From Kribbella sindirgiensis (GTDB lineage: Bacteria > Actinomycetota > Actinomycetes > Propionibacteriales > Kribbellaceae): a stretch of 64,000 bases of DNA. The notes beneath the pieces are model-generated. The model saw only the letters and a list, made by a program, of their open reading frames with translations, searched no databases and was not told the DNA's origin. The DNA lies in the NCBI RefSeq assembly GCF_004331435.1, contig NZ_SJKA01000006.1:496001-560000 (forward strand). The letters are read 5' to 3'. Both the position numbers and the translations under genes were made by a program. Positions 8,193-17,094 of the stretch are shown here, piece by piece. The stretch's first letter is position 1, and the number at the start of each line of letters is the position of its first letter.

Positions 8193-10208
8193 TCACCCGG
8201 TGGTGGTGAGGGCGGCGGCGTGTTTGCCGGTGGTGAGGGACTGACCCTGGTCGATCATCTGTTCGGCGATCCGGTCGACGGCCTGGGAGAAGGCCTCGGA
8301 GTTCTCGGGGTCCCAGTCGGTAAGCCTGTCGAGCATCCAGATCCGGAACGCGCCGACGAAGCGCTGGAACATCTCCAGCCCGAGGCTCGTGAAGCGGTAG
8401 TGGCCGAGGGTCTCGGACAAGTAGCCGTCGGCAACCAACTGGGTGGCGAGTGGCTCCAGCACACCAGGCGGCATGCGGAGCTCACCGGTGATCTCGGCGA
8501 GGGTGGCCGAGCCGGACTCGGCGCCGCCGCGGAACACCCGCATGATCATCCAGGCCTGAGCGTGGCTGAGCGGGATCCCGGACTCGGCCAGGACCTCGGG
8601 CGCGGGGTTGCGTTTGTGGTGCTGTACGACGAGGGCGGCGAGCTTCTGCAGTTCGCGTTCGGAGTCGAACGACGCCGGCGCCGCGAAGTTCTCGCCGACG
8701 TCCGAGGCCGCCATTCGCGCGGTGTCGCGGAGCGGAACCTCCTTCAGCAGCAGGGCAGTCAGGAAACCCAGACCGGCGACCGGAACCGCCCAGAGGAACA
8801 CGACATGGAGCGAGTCGGCGTACGCCGCGGTGATGACGGAACGCGCCGCATCGGGCAACCCACGGACGCCTTCCACCGTCGACGCCAGACGAGGATCGAC
8901 CTGCGCGGCCTGAGCGGCGGCACCGAGCTTCTCCGGCAACTGATGTGCGTAGATCGAGCCGAAGACCGCGACCCCGAAGGAACTGCCCATCGTCCGCAGG
9001 AAACTCACGCCGGAGGTCGCGACACCGAGGTCCGAGTAGTCGACCGTACTCTGCACGACGACCGTCGGCACCGGCATGCACAGCCCGACGCCGAGTCCGA
9101 GCACGATCATGAACCCGGCGGTCTCGACGTACGACGTCTGATTGTCCAGCAAAGACAGTAAGAAGAGCCCGACGCCGATCAGCACGGTGCCGACGATCGG
9201 GAACAGCCGGTACCGCCCGGTCTTGCTGATCACCTGGCCGACGCCGACCGACGCGACCAGCAGTCCCAGTACCAGCGGGAGCATCTGCAGACCGGACTCC
9301 GTCGCCGAGGCGCCGTGGACGAACTGCAGGTACGTCGGCAGATACGTGACCCCGCCGAGCATCGCGAACCCGATGATGAAGCTCATGATCGAGCACACCG
9401 TGAACACGCCGGACCGGAACAACCGCAACGGCAGCAACGGTTCCGCCGCCCGCCGCTCCGCCAGGACGAAGAGCACCAGCGCGACCACGGATCCGGCCGC
9501 CATCGCGATGATCACCGTCGACGTCCACGCGTACTCGTTGCCGCCCCACGTCGTCACCAGCGTCAGCCCGGTCGCGGCGAGACCGATGAACAGGATGCCG
9601 AGGTAGTCGATCTTCGGCCCGACCGCGGCCTTCACCGAAGGAAGGGTGATCGAGGCAACGATCAGGACCAGGATGCCGAGCGGCAGGTTGACGTAGAACG
9701 CCCACCGCCAGCTCAGGTGGTCGACGAACAGCCCGCCGAGCAGCGGTCCCGCGACCGTGGAGACGCCGAACACGGAGCCCATCACGCCCTGGTACCGGCC
9801 GCGCTCGCTGAGCGGTACGACGTCCGCGATCACCGCCATCGCGGTCACCATCAGCCCGCCGGCGCCGAGCCCCTGGATCGCGCGGGAGCCGACCAGCCAC
9901 AGCATCGAGTCCGCCATCCCGCAGAGCGCGGAGCCGGCCAGGAACAGCACGACGCTGAGCAGGAACATCGGCTTGCGCCCGTACAGGTCGCCGAACTTCC
10001 CGATCAGCGCGGTCATGATCGTCTCGGCGAGCAGGTACGACGTGACCACCCAGGACAGGTGGTTGGCGCCGCCGAGGTCGCTCACGATGGTCGGCAGCGC
10101 GGTCGCCACGATCGTCTGATCGAGGGCCGCGAGCAGCATTCCGAGCATGATCGCGACCACGACCGCGTTCCGGGTGGCACGTCCGACGGGCTGAGCCTCG
10201 GTCTCCAT
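8193..10208 (-). CDS. DHA2-family MFS drug efflux pump with winged-helix-like C-terminal domain
   Basis: This 671-residue protein begins with a 14-helix EmrB/QacA-type major facilitator (LDQTIVATALPTIVSDLGG in helix 1, GSRAIQGLGAGGLM in the motif C region). These pumps export drugs by proton antiport. After the last membrane helix (near residue 500) come about 150 soluble residues. These include SHAQAWMIMRVFRG, a predicted helix-turn-helix stretch TLAEITGELRMPPGV and a wing-like GYLSETLGHYRFT, resembling a MarR-type winged helix. Start 10208 (METEAQP) excludes an implausible 20-residue extension. It is divergent from hemW and no separate regulator is adjacent. Confidence 0.85.
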   Translation of the reverse strand: METEAQPVGRATRNAVVVAIMLGMLLAALDQTIVATALPTIVSDLGGANHLSWVVTSYLLAETIMTALIGKFGDLYGRKPMFLLSVVLFLAGSALCGMADSMLWLVGSRAIQGLGAGGLMVTAMAVIADVVPLSERGRYQGVMGSVFGVSTVAGPLLGGLFVDHLSWRWAFYVNLPLGILVLIVASITLPSVKAAVGPKIDYLGILFIGLAATGLTLVTTWGGNEYAWTSTVIIAMAAGSVVALVLFVLAERRAAEPLLPLRLFRSGVFTVCSIMSFIIGFAMLGGVTYLPTYLQFVHGASATESGLQMLPLVLGLLVASVGVGQVISKTGRYRLFPIVGTVLIGVGLFLLSLLDNQTSYVETAGFMIVLGLGVGLCMPVPTVVVQSTVDYSDLGVATSGVSFLRTMGSSFGVAVFGSIYAHQLPEKLGAAAQAAQVDPRLASTVEGVRGLPDAARSVITAAYADSLHVVFLWAVPVAGLGFLTALLLKEVPLRDTARMAASDVGENFAAPASFDSERELQKLAALVVQHHKRNPAPEVLAESGIPLSHAQAWMIMRVFRGGAESGSATLAEITGELRMPPGVLEPLATQLVADGYLSETLGHYRFTSLGLEMFQRFVGAFRIWMLDRLTDWDPENSEAFSQAVDRIAEQMIDQGQSLTTGKHAAALTTTG

Positions 10209-10407
10209 GAGCCGAATGTAACCGTCCCCGCACACTCCGCTACCACTGCCGCTCGGCGATCCGATCAAGAAACGACCCCAGGTGGCCTGACGACAGGAGG
10301 TGGTCGGCCGATGGGGGTCGCTCGCGGTCGGGCTGAGCGTGGCGGGCGCGGCCGCGGCAGAGGAATACCTGTCCTTAGGCGCCGCGTGTGGTCCGTACGA
10401 TGGGGGT

Positions 10408-11682
10408 GTGCCGTCGACATTGCCCGAGGGGGAGGTTGCGCCCCGGGACGGGGCGTTGCCGGATGGTGCTGTCCGGGAGGCTGCCGGTCGGCCGTTGGGT
10501 TTCTACCTGCATGTGCCGTTCTGCGCGTCGCGGTGCGGGTACTGCGACTTCAACACCTACACCGCGCGCGAGTTGGGCGGCGGCGGTTCGCAGGCGTCGT
10601 ACGCCGGGACCGCGGTCGACGAGGTCCGGATGGCGCGGCGGGTTCTGGGTGATCTGGACCGGCCGGTCGACACGGTGTTCTTCGGGGGCGGTACGCCGAC
10701 CCTGCTGCCGGCCGCCGATCTGGGGAAGATGCTGGCCGCGGTGCGGGACGAGTTCGGTCTCGCGCCGGGCGCGGAGGTGACGACCGAGGCGAACCCGGAG
10801 TCGGTCGACCCGGCATACCTCGAGGCGTTGCTGGAAGCCGGCTTCACCCGGGTGAGTTTCGGGATGCAGAGCGCGTCCTCGCACGTACTGCGGATCCTCG
10901 ACCGGCAGCACACGCCGGGCCGCGCGTTGCAGGCGGTGAAGGAAGCGACCGCGGCCGGGTTCGAGCACGTGAACCTGGACCTCATCTACGGGACGCCGGG
11001 GGAGTCGCTCGACGACTGGCGGGCGTCGCTGGAGTCGGCGTTGTCGGCTCAGCCGGACCATGTCAGCGCGTACGCGTTGATCATCGAGGACGGTACGCAG
11101 CTCGCGCGGCGGATCCGGCGCGGTGAGCTGCCGATGCCGGACGACGACGACCTGGCAGACAAGTACGTGCTGGCCGACGAACTGCTGTCGGCCCAAGGGC
11201 TGCGGTGGTACGAGGTGTCCAACTGGGCCCGCAGTACGGCGGCGCGCTGCCGGCACAACGAGCTGTACTGGCGCGGCGACACCTGGTGGGGCATCGGGCC
11301 GGGCGCGCACAGCCATGTCGGCGGGGTGCGCTGGTGGAACGTCAAGCATCCGACCGCGTACGCCGAACGCATCAACGCCGGCGAGAGCCCGGCGCACGCG
11401 CGGGAGACCCTCGACGAGGAGACCCGGCGCGTCGAGCGAGTGCTGCTCGAGGTGCGGTTGTCGGCGGGACTGCCTCTCGAGGTCCTGGACGAGGCCGGCC
11501 GGACCGCCGCGGACCAGGTGGTCGCCGACGGCCTCGCGCTGATCGCGGACAACGGCGCCGATGGGGCCGATGGGGTCGACGGCGGCGGGATTGGCGATCG
11601 CGGGTCGGGGGCGGGGCGGCTTGTGCTGACCGATCGGGGGCGGTTGCTGGCCGATGCGGTGGTCCGGGACCTGCTCCCGTGA
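10408..11682 (+). CDS. hemW: HemW, radical SAM heme chaperone
   Basis: The predicted product is a 424-residue radical SAM protein of the HemN/HemW superfamily. The cluster-binding CASRCGYC (cysteines near residues 38, 42 and 45) binds a 4Fe-4S cluster, and FGGGTPTLL is the SAM-binding glycine motif. HemW transfers heme to respiratory enzymes, while true HemN is a coproporphyrinogen III dehydrogenase. The single N-terminal cysteine motif and the GFYLHVPFC opening fit HemW, the usual actinobacterial paralogue. The GTG at 10408 gives VPSTLPEGEVAP, the expected N-terminus; the longer upstream frame overlaps the divergent promoter. A glycine/aspartate-rich stretch (GADGADGVDGGG) lies just before the C-terminus. 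Confidence 0.88.
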   Translation: MPSTLPEGEVAPRDGALPDGAVREAAGRPLGFYLHVPFCASRCGYCDFNTYTARELGGGGSQASYAGTAVDEVRMARRVLGDLDRPVDTVFFGGGTPTLLPAADLGKMLAAVRDEFGLAPGAEVTTEANPESVDPAYLEALLEAGFTRVSFGMQSASSHVLRILDRQHTPGRALQAVKEATAAGFEHVNLDLIYGTPGESLDDWRASLESALSAQPDHVSAYALIIEDGTQLARRIRRGELPMPDDDDLADKYVLADELLSAQGLRWYEVSNWARSTAARCRHNELYWRGDTWWGIGPGAHSHVGGVRWWNVKHPTAYAERINAGESPAHARETLDEETRRVERVLLEVRLSAGLPLEVLDEAGRTAADQVVADGLALIADNGADGADGVDGGGIGDRGSGAGRLVLTDRGRLLADAVVRDLLP

Positions 11683-11684
11683 AG

Positions 11685-11764
11685 TGATCAGAACTGATCA
11701 CAGTCAGCTGTTGACGACTGTTACGAGCAGACGGCAGGCTTGGCGGTAAGCGTTTACTACCGCC
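11685..11764. promoter_or_regulatory. PL8 promoter region: TGATCA inverted repeat and LacI-type operator
   Basis: TGATCA-GAAC-TGATCA (11685-11700) lies directly after hemW and could be a weak terminator or an operator. A TTGACG -35 candidate is at 11711. GTAAGCGTTTAC (11746-11757) sits inside the wider perfect inverted repeat GGCGGTA-N9-TACCGCC (11742-11764), just upstream of the Shine-Dalgarno. This fits a LacI-family repressor site blocking the PL8 gene. Related sites occur at 20656 and 20768. Confidence 0.68.
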
Positions 11765-11778
11765 CTGAGGAGTCCGCG

Positions 11779-14139
11779 ATGCCGCCCTTCATCCGTCGTC
11801 GGCTGTTGCTTCAGGCCGGCCTTGCCGCCGGTGCGCTCAGCACGCTCGGGCTGCCCACCCGCGCGTTCGCGGAAGACGAGTACGACGTACTCCGCGCGCG
11901 GTGGGCCGAGCTCAACACCGGCGGGGCGATCGACGCGACCGATCCGGCGTACGCCGGGGCGCTCGCCGCCCTGGGCTCACAGGCGCAGCAGTACCTCGAC
12001 AGGATGATCACCTCGGCGGACCGGACCATGCTCTGGTCGGACCTGCCGCTGAGCCCGTCGAGCGGGAACTTCTCGATCAGCTACACGCGCCTGAAAACAA
12101 TCGCGCTGGCCCGCGCCACGCGAGGGACGCAGTTGGACACGACCGCGGCGGAGTTGCTGAGTGGCGGGCTCGACTTCCTGAACGCCACCTCCTACAACGA
12201 GACGCTCAAAGAGACCGGGAACTGGTGGTTCTGGGAGATCGGTACGCCGCGGGCGCTGCTCGACATCTGCGTGCTCGCGTACGACGTCCTGTCCGCCGAG
12301 CAGATCGCCAAGTACCTGACGGCCGTCGACCGGTTCGTCCCGGACCCGAACCGGCGGACCAACTCGCCGACGCTCCGCGAGACCGGCGCCAACCGTGTCG
12401 ACAAGGCGCTGATCGTCGCGCTCCGCGGCATCGTCGGAAAGTCGACCGTCAAATTGTCGACAGCCCGCGACGCCCTCAGCGATGTCGCCGAGTCCGGTAA
12501 GAACAGCGTCTTCACCTACGTCACGAGCGGCGACGGCTTCTACCGCGACGGCTCGTTCGTCCAGCACGGCAACCTCGCGTACGTCGGGACGTACGGCAAC
12601 GTGGCGCTCGGCGGTGTCGCGAACCTGATCGCCCTGCTCGGCGGCTCCACCTGGGAGATCGCCGACCCGAACCGCGCCGTCCTCCTGGACGCGGTCGACG
12701 CGAGCTTCGCGCCGTTCATCGTCGACGGTCTGATGATGGACTGTGTCTCCGGCCGCGCGATCTCCCGCGAACGCGCCGGCGACCACCGCAACGGGCACGG
12801 TACGACGTCGACGGTCCTGCTCCTCGCGAGCGGCGTCGCGGAGCCGTACGCCTCGCGGTACAAGGCGCTCGCGAAGGGCTGGATCACCCGCGATCGTCTC
12901 GACGACTACCTCCCGGGCGCGTCGATCCCGGAGATCTCCCGCGCGAAGGCGCTGCTCGCCGATACCGGCGTCGTACCGGCGCCGGCGCTCCCGCGGCACT
13001 ACCAGTTCTACAACCAGGACCGCGTCGTGCACCGCCGCCCGGGCTGGACGTTCGCGATCGCGATGTCGTCGAAGCGGATGGCCCGCTACGAGTGGGGCAA
13101 CGGCGAGAACCTCCGCGGCTGGTACGTCGGCGACGGCATGACCTACCTGTACAACGGGGATCAGTCCCAGTTCGACGACGCGTACTGGCCGACGGTCGAC
13201 GCGCAACGGATGCCCGGTACGACGGTCAGCACGCAACCGCGCCAGCCCGGTGGCTCCGGGAGCGGCACCGGCACGGTCGCGGCGTACGCCGACTGGGTCG
13301 GTGGAGCGTCGTACAAGAACGTCGCCGGCGCGGTCGGCATGCACCTGATCAATCACGACAAGACCTTGCAGGCCAGGAAGTCCTGGTTCTGCCTCCGCGA
13401 CTCGGTCGTTGCCCTCGGCGCCGGAATCGCCGGGACCGACGGCTACCCGGTCGAGACGATTGTCGACAATCGGAATCTCCACGAGAACGGGACGGCCGCG
13501 CTCGCGCTGGACGGGCGCCCCGCCACGGACGGCACGCACGAGGATCCCTGCTGGGCGCATCTGGACGGCGTCGCCGGCTACGTCTTCCCGGCCGGTGGCC
13601 GCCTCCGTGTGGAGCGTGAGGATCGGACCGGGTCTTGGGCGGAGATCAACAACGGCAACGACACGGCCGGCTCGAACACGCCGTACACCCGCCGCTACGC
13701 GAAGCTCGTCCTCGAGCACGGGACGGCGACCGGCGACTACGCATATGTCGTGCTACCTAATGCGACCAGCCGGCAGACGGCCGAGCGCGCCGCCGATCCG
13801 GGGATGACGATCCTTGTCAACAATCCGATTGTTCAAGCGATCCGGTCGCACCGCGAGAACCTGGTCCTGGCGAACTTCTGGGCGGCCGGTGCGGTCGCCG
13901 AGATCGCCTGTGACGGTCCGGCGTCCGTAGTGGTCGGCAAGGACGGCCGGACGACGACAGTCGCGGTGGCTGATCCGAGTCGCACCGTCACCACGGTTCG
14001 CGTGACGATCGATCGGCGGGTCGGTGCCGTGGTCGCGCAGGATCCCGCCGTCACGGTGGTTGCTTCCGGCAAGCAGTTGGTGCTGGACGTCGCCGTCGGC
14101 GGTACGAAGGGCGCCACCCACACCGTTTCCTTCACCTGA
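11779..14139 (+). CDS. Secreted polysaccharide lyase family 8 (hyaluronate/chondroitin/xanthan lyase type)
   Basis: This 786-residue enzyme cleaves uronic-acid-containing polysaccharides by beta-elimination. The start at 11779 follows GAGG and gives a twin-arginine-like signal (FIRRRLLLQAGLAAGA) cleaved near AFA. Family hallmarks are present: NWWFWEIGTPRALLD near residue 147 (catalytic Asn region), DGSFVQHGNLAYVGTYG near 255-270 (catalytic His and Tyr) and SGRAISRERAGDH near 325 (Arg). The beta-sandwich C-terminal half follows. Which polymer is cleaved (hyaluronan, chondroitin or xanthan) cannot be told. It is preceded by a LacI-type operator and followed by the M60 peptidase gene. It contains AT-rich palindromic words at 12453, 13459 and 13814. 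Confidence 0.92.
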   Translation: MPPFIRRRLLLQAGLAAGALSTLGLPTRAFAEDEYDVLRARWAELNTGGAIDATDPAYAGALAALGSQAQQYLDRMITSADRTMLWSDLPLSPSSGNFSISYTRLKTIALARATRGTQLDTTAAELLSGGLDFLNATSYNETLKETGNWWFWEIGTPRALLDICVLAYDVLSAEQIAKYLTAVDRFVPDPNRRTNSPTLRETGANRVDKALIVALRGIVGKSTVKLSTARDALSDVAESGKNSVFTYVTSGDGFYRDGSFVQHGNLAYVGTYGNVALGGVANLIALLGGSTWEIADPNRAVLLDAVDASFAPFIVDGLMMDCVSGRAISRERAGDHRNGHGTTSTVLLLASGVAEPYASRYKALAKGWITRDRLDDYLPGASIPEISRAKALLADTGVVPAPALPRHYQFYNQDRVVHRRPGWTFAIAMSSKRMARYEWGNGENLRGWYVGDGMTYLYNGDQSQFDDAYWPTVDAQRMPGTTVSTQPRQPGGSGSGTGTVAAYADWVGGASYKNVAGAVGMHLINHDKTLQARKSWFCLRDSVVALGAGIAGTDGYPVETIVDNRNLHENGTAALALDGRPATDGTHEDPCWAHLDGVAGYVFPAGGRLRVEREDRTGSWAEINNGNDTAGSNTPYTRRYAKLVLEHGTATGDYAYVVLPNATSRQTAERAADPGMTILVNNPIVQAIRSHRENLVLANFWAAGAVAEIACDGPASVVVGKDGRTTTVAVADPSRTVTTVRVTIDRRVGAVVAQDPAVTVVASGKQLVLDVAVGGTKGATHTVSFT
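13459..13470. repeat. Dispersed palindrome ATTGTCGACAAT, exact copy in the PL8 gene
   Basis: This is the same 12-bp palindrome as at 4464 and 55792, again read Ile-Val-Asp-Asn. Degenerate relatives flank it at 12453 (AATTGTCGACAG) and 13814 (TTGTCAACAAT). Confidence 0.6.
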
Positions 14140-14157
14140 GTTTCCGCAAGCAACCGG

Positions 14158-14178
14158 GGCCGGCGACAAGCGCCGGCC
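14158..14178. other. GC-rich hairpin between the PL8 and M60 genes
   Basis: GGCCGGCG and CGCCGGCC form a perfect 8-bp stem with a 5-nt ACAAG loop, and no T-run follows. It lies 18 bp after the lyase stop and 41 bp before the peptidase start. It may attenuate readthrough or stabilise the upstream message. Confidence 0.5.
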
Positions 14179-14219
14179 GGGTCGCCGGGTGCTGGCAAGT
14201 TCAACCAGGAGGTTGTTCG

Positions 14220-15566
14220 ATGATGCCGCACGCCCGCCCTCAGCTCGCGGGGCAGTTCACCCGGCGACGGGTCCTTCAAGTAGCCGGAGCCGGGGTGGCG
14301 CTGGCCGCCGTACCGGGTCTGGCGCACGCCCAGACCAGCACGATCACGATCCCCGCGCTGCCGTCGGCGCGCACGACCGAACTCGCCCGTACGCAGAACT
14401 CGCTGAGCGCCAGCGAACTCCGCTCCACCGGCTACTACCTACCCGCGGACACCGCCCTCAACGTGGTCGTCCACGCCGGAAGCCTGGCGCCGACGCTCGT
14501 GATCGGCGCACCCGACGCCGACGCGCGCAAGGAGTTCAAGTCACCGCGGGCGTACCCGCTCCAGGTCGGCCGCAACACCGTCACCGACGCGGGCGGGGGC
14601 GTCGTCTACCTCAAGCTGATCGGCGACACCGGCCAGGCGAAGGTCAGCATCGGCGAGCAGGCTCAGCCGATGCCGTACTTCGTCCTCGGCTGCACCGGTG
14701 AGGCCGAGTTCCAGCGCCAGCTCGACGAGCGCCTCACGCCGTACGTCGAACTTCTCAGCCCGCACGCGATGATCACCGTCGAGCGTGCGTCCGCTCTGAC
14801 GTACCGCACCGAGAACCACACCGACCTGCTGTCCACCTACGAGGAGATCATCCGGATCGAGGACGCCACCAGCGGGTACGACGGATCCGCGCCGCAGCAC
14901 GTCCGCCTCGCGCATCGGTACCACTTCGTCGGGTACCCGTCCGCGATCACCGGGGTCGGGGCGTACGCGACCCACGGCCACATGTCGTTCCCGCCGCCGA
15001 TCCAGGACCGGATGCTGACCGTCGCGGCGCTGCGGACGCGTGGCTGGGGCATTTACCACGAGCTCGGCCACCAGCATCAGCAGATCACCTACAAGCCGAG
15101 TTCGCTGACCGAGGTGACGGTCAACGTCTACTCGCTCGCGGTGAACGCGGTGTTCGCCACGAAGTACGGCCAGCAGCCGCGGCTGCACGCACCGGACGCG
15201 AAGACCGGCCTCACGCCCTGGCAGAGCGCCCCCGGCAAGCTCCGTTCCCCAGGCGTCAACTACGGCACCACGTTCGATCCCTACGAGAAGCTGGTCATGT
15301 TCGAGCAGCTCCGCCTGGCGTTCGGCGACACCTTCTGGCCGAACCTGCACAAGCTCGTCCGGGTGGAGCGTCCGTACGCCAGCGACTACACGGACGAGGT
15401 GCTCCGGCTGCGCAACCTCGTCGTACTCAGCAGCCGTACGGCCGGCCACGATCTGAGCGACTTCTTCCGCGCCTGGGGCGTCCCCGTCGACGCCGAGGCA
15501 ACCGCCCAACTCACCGCCCTCCACCTCACCCCGCCGCCCACCGACCCCACCACGATCCGCCAGTAG
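14220..15566 (+). CDS. Secreted M60-family (enhancin/mucinase-like) zinc metallopeptidase
   Basis: This 448-residue exported protein has a Tat-type signal (FTRRRVLQVAGAG, cleavage after AHA). The catalytic region near residue 280 reads YHELGHQHQQITYKPSS, with a zinc-binding HELGH and a downstream Glu in LTEVTVNVYS. This fits the gluzincin pattern HExxH(8-28)E of the M60-like family. Known members cleave mucins and other O-glycoproteins. The N-terminal part is beta-rich, as in M60 proteins. A perfect AGGAGG seven bases before ATG 14220 fixes the start. It lies just behind the PL8 lyase and ends before a convergent terminator, so it probably acts with the other extracellular enzymes of the locus. 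Confidence 0.83.
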   Translation: MMPHARPQLAGQFTRRRVLQVAGAGVALAAVPGLAHAQTSTITIPALPSARTTELARTQNSLSASELRSTGYYLPADTALNVVVHAGSLAPTLVIGAPDADARKEFKSPRAYPLQVGRNTVTDAGGGVVYLKLIGDTGQAKVSIGEQAQPMPYFVLGCTGEAEFQRQLDERLTPYVELLSPHAMITVERASALTYRTENHTDLLSTYEEIIRIEDATSGYDGSAPQHVRLAHRYHFVGYPSAITGVGAYATHGHMSFPPPIQDRMLTVAALRTRGWGIYHELGHQHQQITYKPSSLTEVTVNVYSLAVNAVFATKYGQQPRLHAPDAKTGLTPWQSAPGKLRSPGVNYGTTFDPYEKLVMFEQLRLAFGDTFWPNLHKLVRVERPYASDYTDEVLRLRNLVVLSSRTAGHDLSDFFRAWGVPVDAEATAQLTALHLTPPPTDPTTIRQ

Positions 15567-15769
15567 AACAGCAGCCGCCGGTGCCCGGTCGAGTCGTGCA
15601 TCTTGGCAGCCATGGCTCGGCGTGCCCAGGCCGGTCGTCGGGCATTGCCGGTTGCCGGGAGGAGCGACACCTTCCGGGTGCGGCGGACAGGCAATATCAG
15701 GTGCGAGCCCACCAGAACCTGTCTCACGGCCCCGCAGTTCACCAGGTCAGTTGGACACTCGGACAGGAC
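15567..15769. other. Intergenic DNA with a coding-like but unrecognised minus-strand reading
   Basis: No gene could be called between the M60 stop and the terminator. The minus strand has an open reading without a credible start or Shine-Dalgarno (containing GSHLILPVRRTRKVS and AKMHDSTGHRRLLFYW). It may be a gene remnant or chance. Confidence 0.3.
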
Positions 15770-15802
15770 GAAGGCACCCACCGGGTCGAGGTGGGTGCCT
15801 TC
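15770..15802. terminator. Bidirectional terminator hairpin
   Basis: GAAGGCACCCACC and GGTGGGTGCCTTC form a perfect 13-bp stem with a 7-nt loop, between the rightward M60 gene and the leftward fucosidase. There is no strong T-run, as is common in high-GC genomes. Confidence 0.75.
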
Positions 15803-15834
15803 GTCGTTCAGGGGAGCCGCAGTACTCGGTGGGC

Positions 15835-17094
15835 TCAGTCCTTCAGGAAGAGTTCGATGACGCAGGTGTCGACGTCGGGTGCGCGGTTCGGGAGTTTGAG
15901 GGTCAGGGTGTTGTCGGGGAGGCCGGTCAGGTAGGTGTGCCCGGGTGCGGACGGGTCGACCTGTACCCGCTTGACCTCGGACGCGTCGTGCAGGAACTGC
16001 GCGTACTCGACCCGGTCGCCCAGGCCCGGCAGGTGGAGATGACCCATCGGCCACGCGAACACGTGCAGGTACAGGCGGCGGCCGTTCTGCGTGTAGCGGC
16101 AGTCCGCCGGCGGGACGTACGTGCTCGGCCCGCAGTCGCGGATCGAGCGCTCGTGCAGCCGCATCCAGGAACCGATCCCGGACAGTACGTCGAGGGCGCG
16201 CGGCTCCCACGCGCCGCGTCCGTTCGGGCCGACGTTGAGCAGCATGTTGCCGCCCTTCGAGACCGCGTCGACCAGCATCCGGATCAGCAACGCCGGCGAC
16301 TTCCAGTCGTGGTTGTCGCGGTGATAACCCCAGCTGCCGTTGAGCGTGTGGCACGCCTCCCACGGCACCTGCGTACCTTCGCCGGCCGCCACCTCGTTCC
16401 CGGGCGGCTGCACCTGCTCCGGCGTGGTGAAGTCACCCGATCCGAGGCCCAGTCGATTGTTGACCAGGATCCCGGGCTGCAACTCTCGTACCATTGTCAA
16501 CAATTCGGACGATCGCCACTCGTCCGGACCTTTCGCGTTGAACCCGCGATCGGCGTACGAGAAGTCGAACCACATCACGTCGATCGTGCCGTACCCGGTG
16601 AGCAACTCGCGGACCTGACCGTGCAGGTAGTCGGCGTACTTCGAGACGTCGCGGTCCGCCGTACGGTCGATGAAGTCCACGTCCTTGCGCTGCGGGTGGT
16701 ACAGGTCGACCGGGAACTCCGGGTGGTGCCAGTCGAGCAGCGAGTGGTACAGCCCGATCCTGAACCCGCGCTCGCGGAACGCGTCGACCATCGGCGCGAG
16801 CAGATCCTTGCCCCACGGCGTGTTCGGCGCCGAGTAGTCGGTGAGCTTGGAGTCCCACAGGCAGAACCCGTCGTGGTGCTTGGTGGTGATCACCAGATAG
16901 CGCATGCCCGCGTTCCACGCGTCGTCCGCCCAGCGCACCGGGTCGTACAGGTCCGGCGAGAAGTGGTCGAAGTACGGCTGGTAGTCGGCGTCGGTGAGCT
17001 GTTCGTACGACTTCACCCACTCGTGCCGCGCGGCGGCCGCGTAGATGCCCCAGTGCACGAACAGCCCGAACCTTGCCTCGGTCAACCAGTTCAT
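15835..17094 (-). CDS. Alpha-L-fucosidase, glycoside hydrolase family 29
   Basis: The product is 419 residues and has no signal peptide, so it probably removes fucose from imported oligosaccharides inside the cell. The N-terminus (RFGLFVHWGIYA), YLVITTKHHDGFCLWDS near residue 60, and VMWFDFSYADR with the predicted Asp nucleophile near residue 177 are GH29 hallmarks; NMLLNVGPNGRG follows. Start 17094 (MNWLTEARFG) is fixed by the ATGA overlap with the upstream binding-protein gene. It is last in the operon permease-permease-binding protein-fucosidase. AT-rich palindromic words lie at 16456 and 16493. Confidence 0.92.
   Translation of the reverse strand: MNWLTEARFGLFVHWGIYAAAARHEWVKSYEQLTDADYQPYFDHFSPDLYDPVRWADDAWNAGMRYLVITTKHHDGFCLWDSKLTDYSAPNTPWGKDLLAPMVDAFRERGFRIGLYHSLLDWHHPEFPVDLYHPQRKDVDFIDRTADRDVSKYADYLHGQVRELLTGYGTIDVMWFDFSYADRGFNAKGPDEWRSSELLTMVRELQPGILVNNRLGLGSGDFTTPEQVQPPGNEVAAGEGTQVPWEACHTLNGSWGYHRDNHDWKSPALLIRMLVDAVSKGGNMLLNVGPNGRGAWEPRALDVLSGIGSWMRLHERSIRDCGPSTYVPPADCRYTQNGRRLYLHVFAWPMGHLHLPGLGDRVEYAQFLHDASEVKRVQVDPSAPGHTYLTGLPDNTLTLKLPNRAPDVDTCVIELFLKD

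Noticed and set aside
10408..11682. Oxygen-independent coproporphyrinogen III dehydrogenase HemN
   Set aside because: The short N-terminus and overall length fit HemW. True HemN has additional N-terminal residues and a second SAM-related motif not seen here.
11977..13719. 580-codon minus-strand open frame over the PL8 gene
   Set aside because: It is antisense to the lyase. The residues are Arg/Val/Glu-rich without domains.
15603..15860. 85-codon plus-strand open frame after the M60 gene
   Set aside because: It crosses the convergent terminator, has no ribosome-binding site and shows no recognisable domain.
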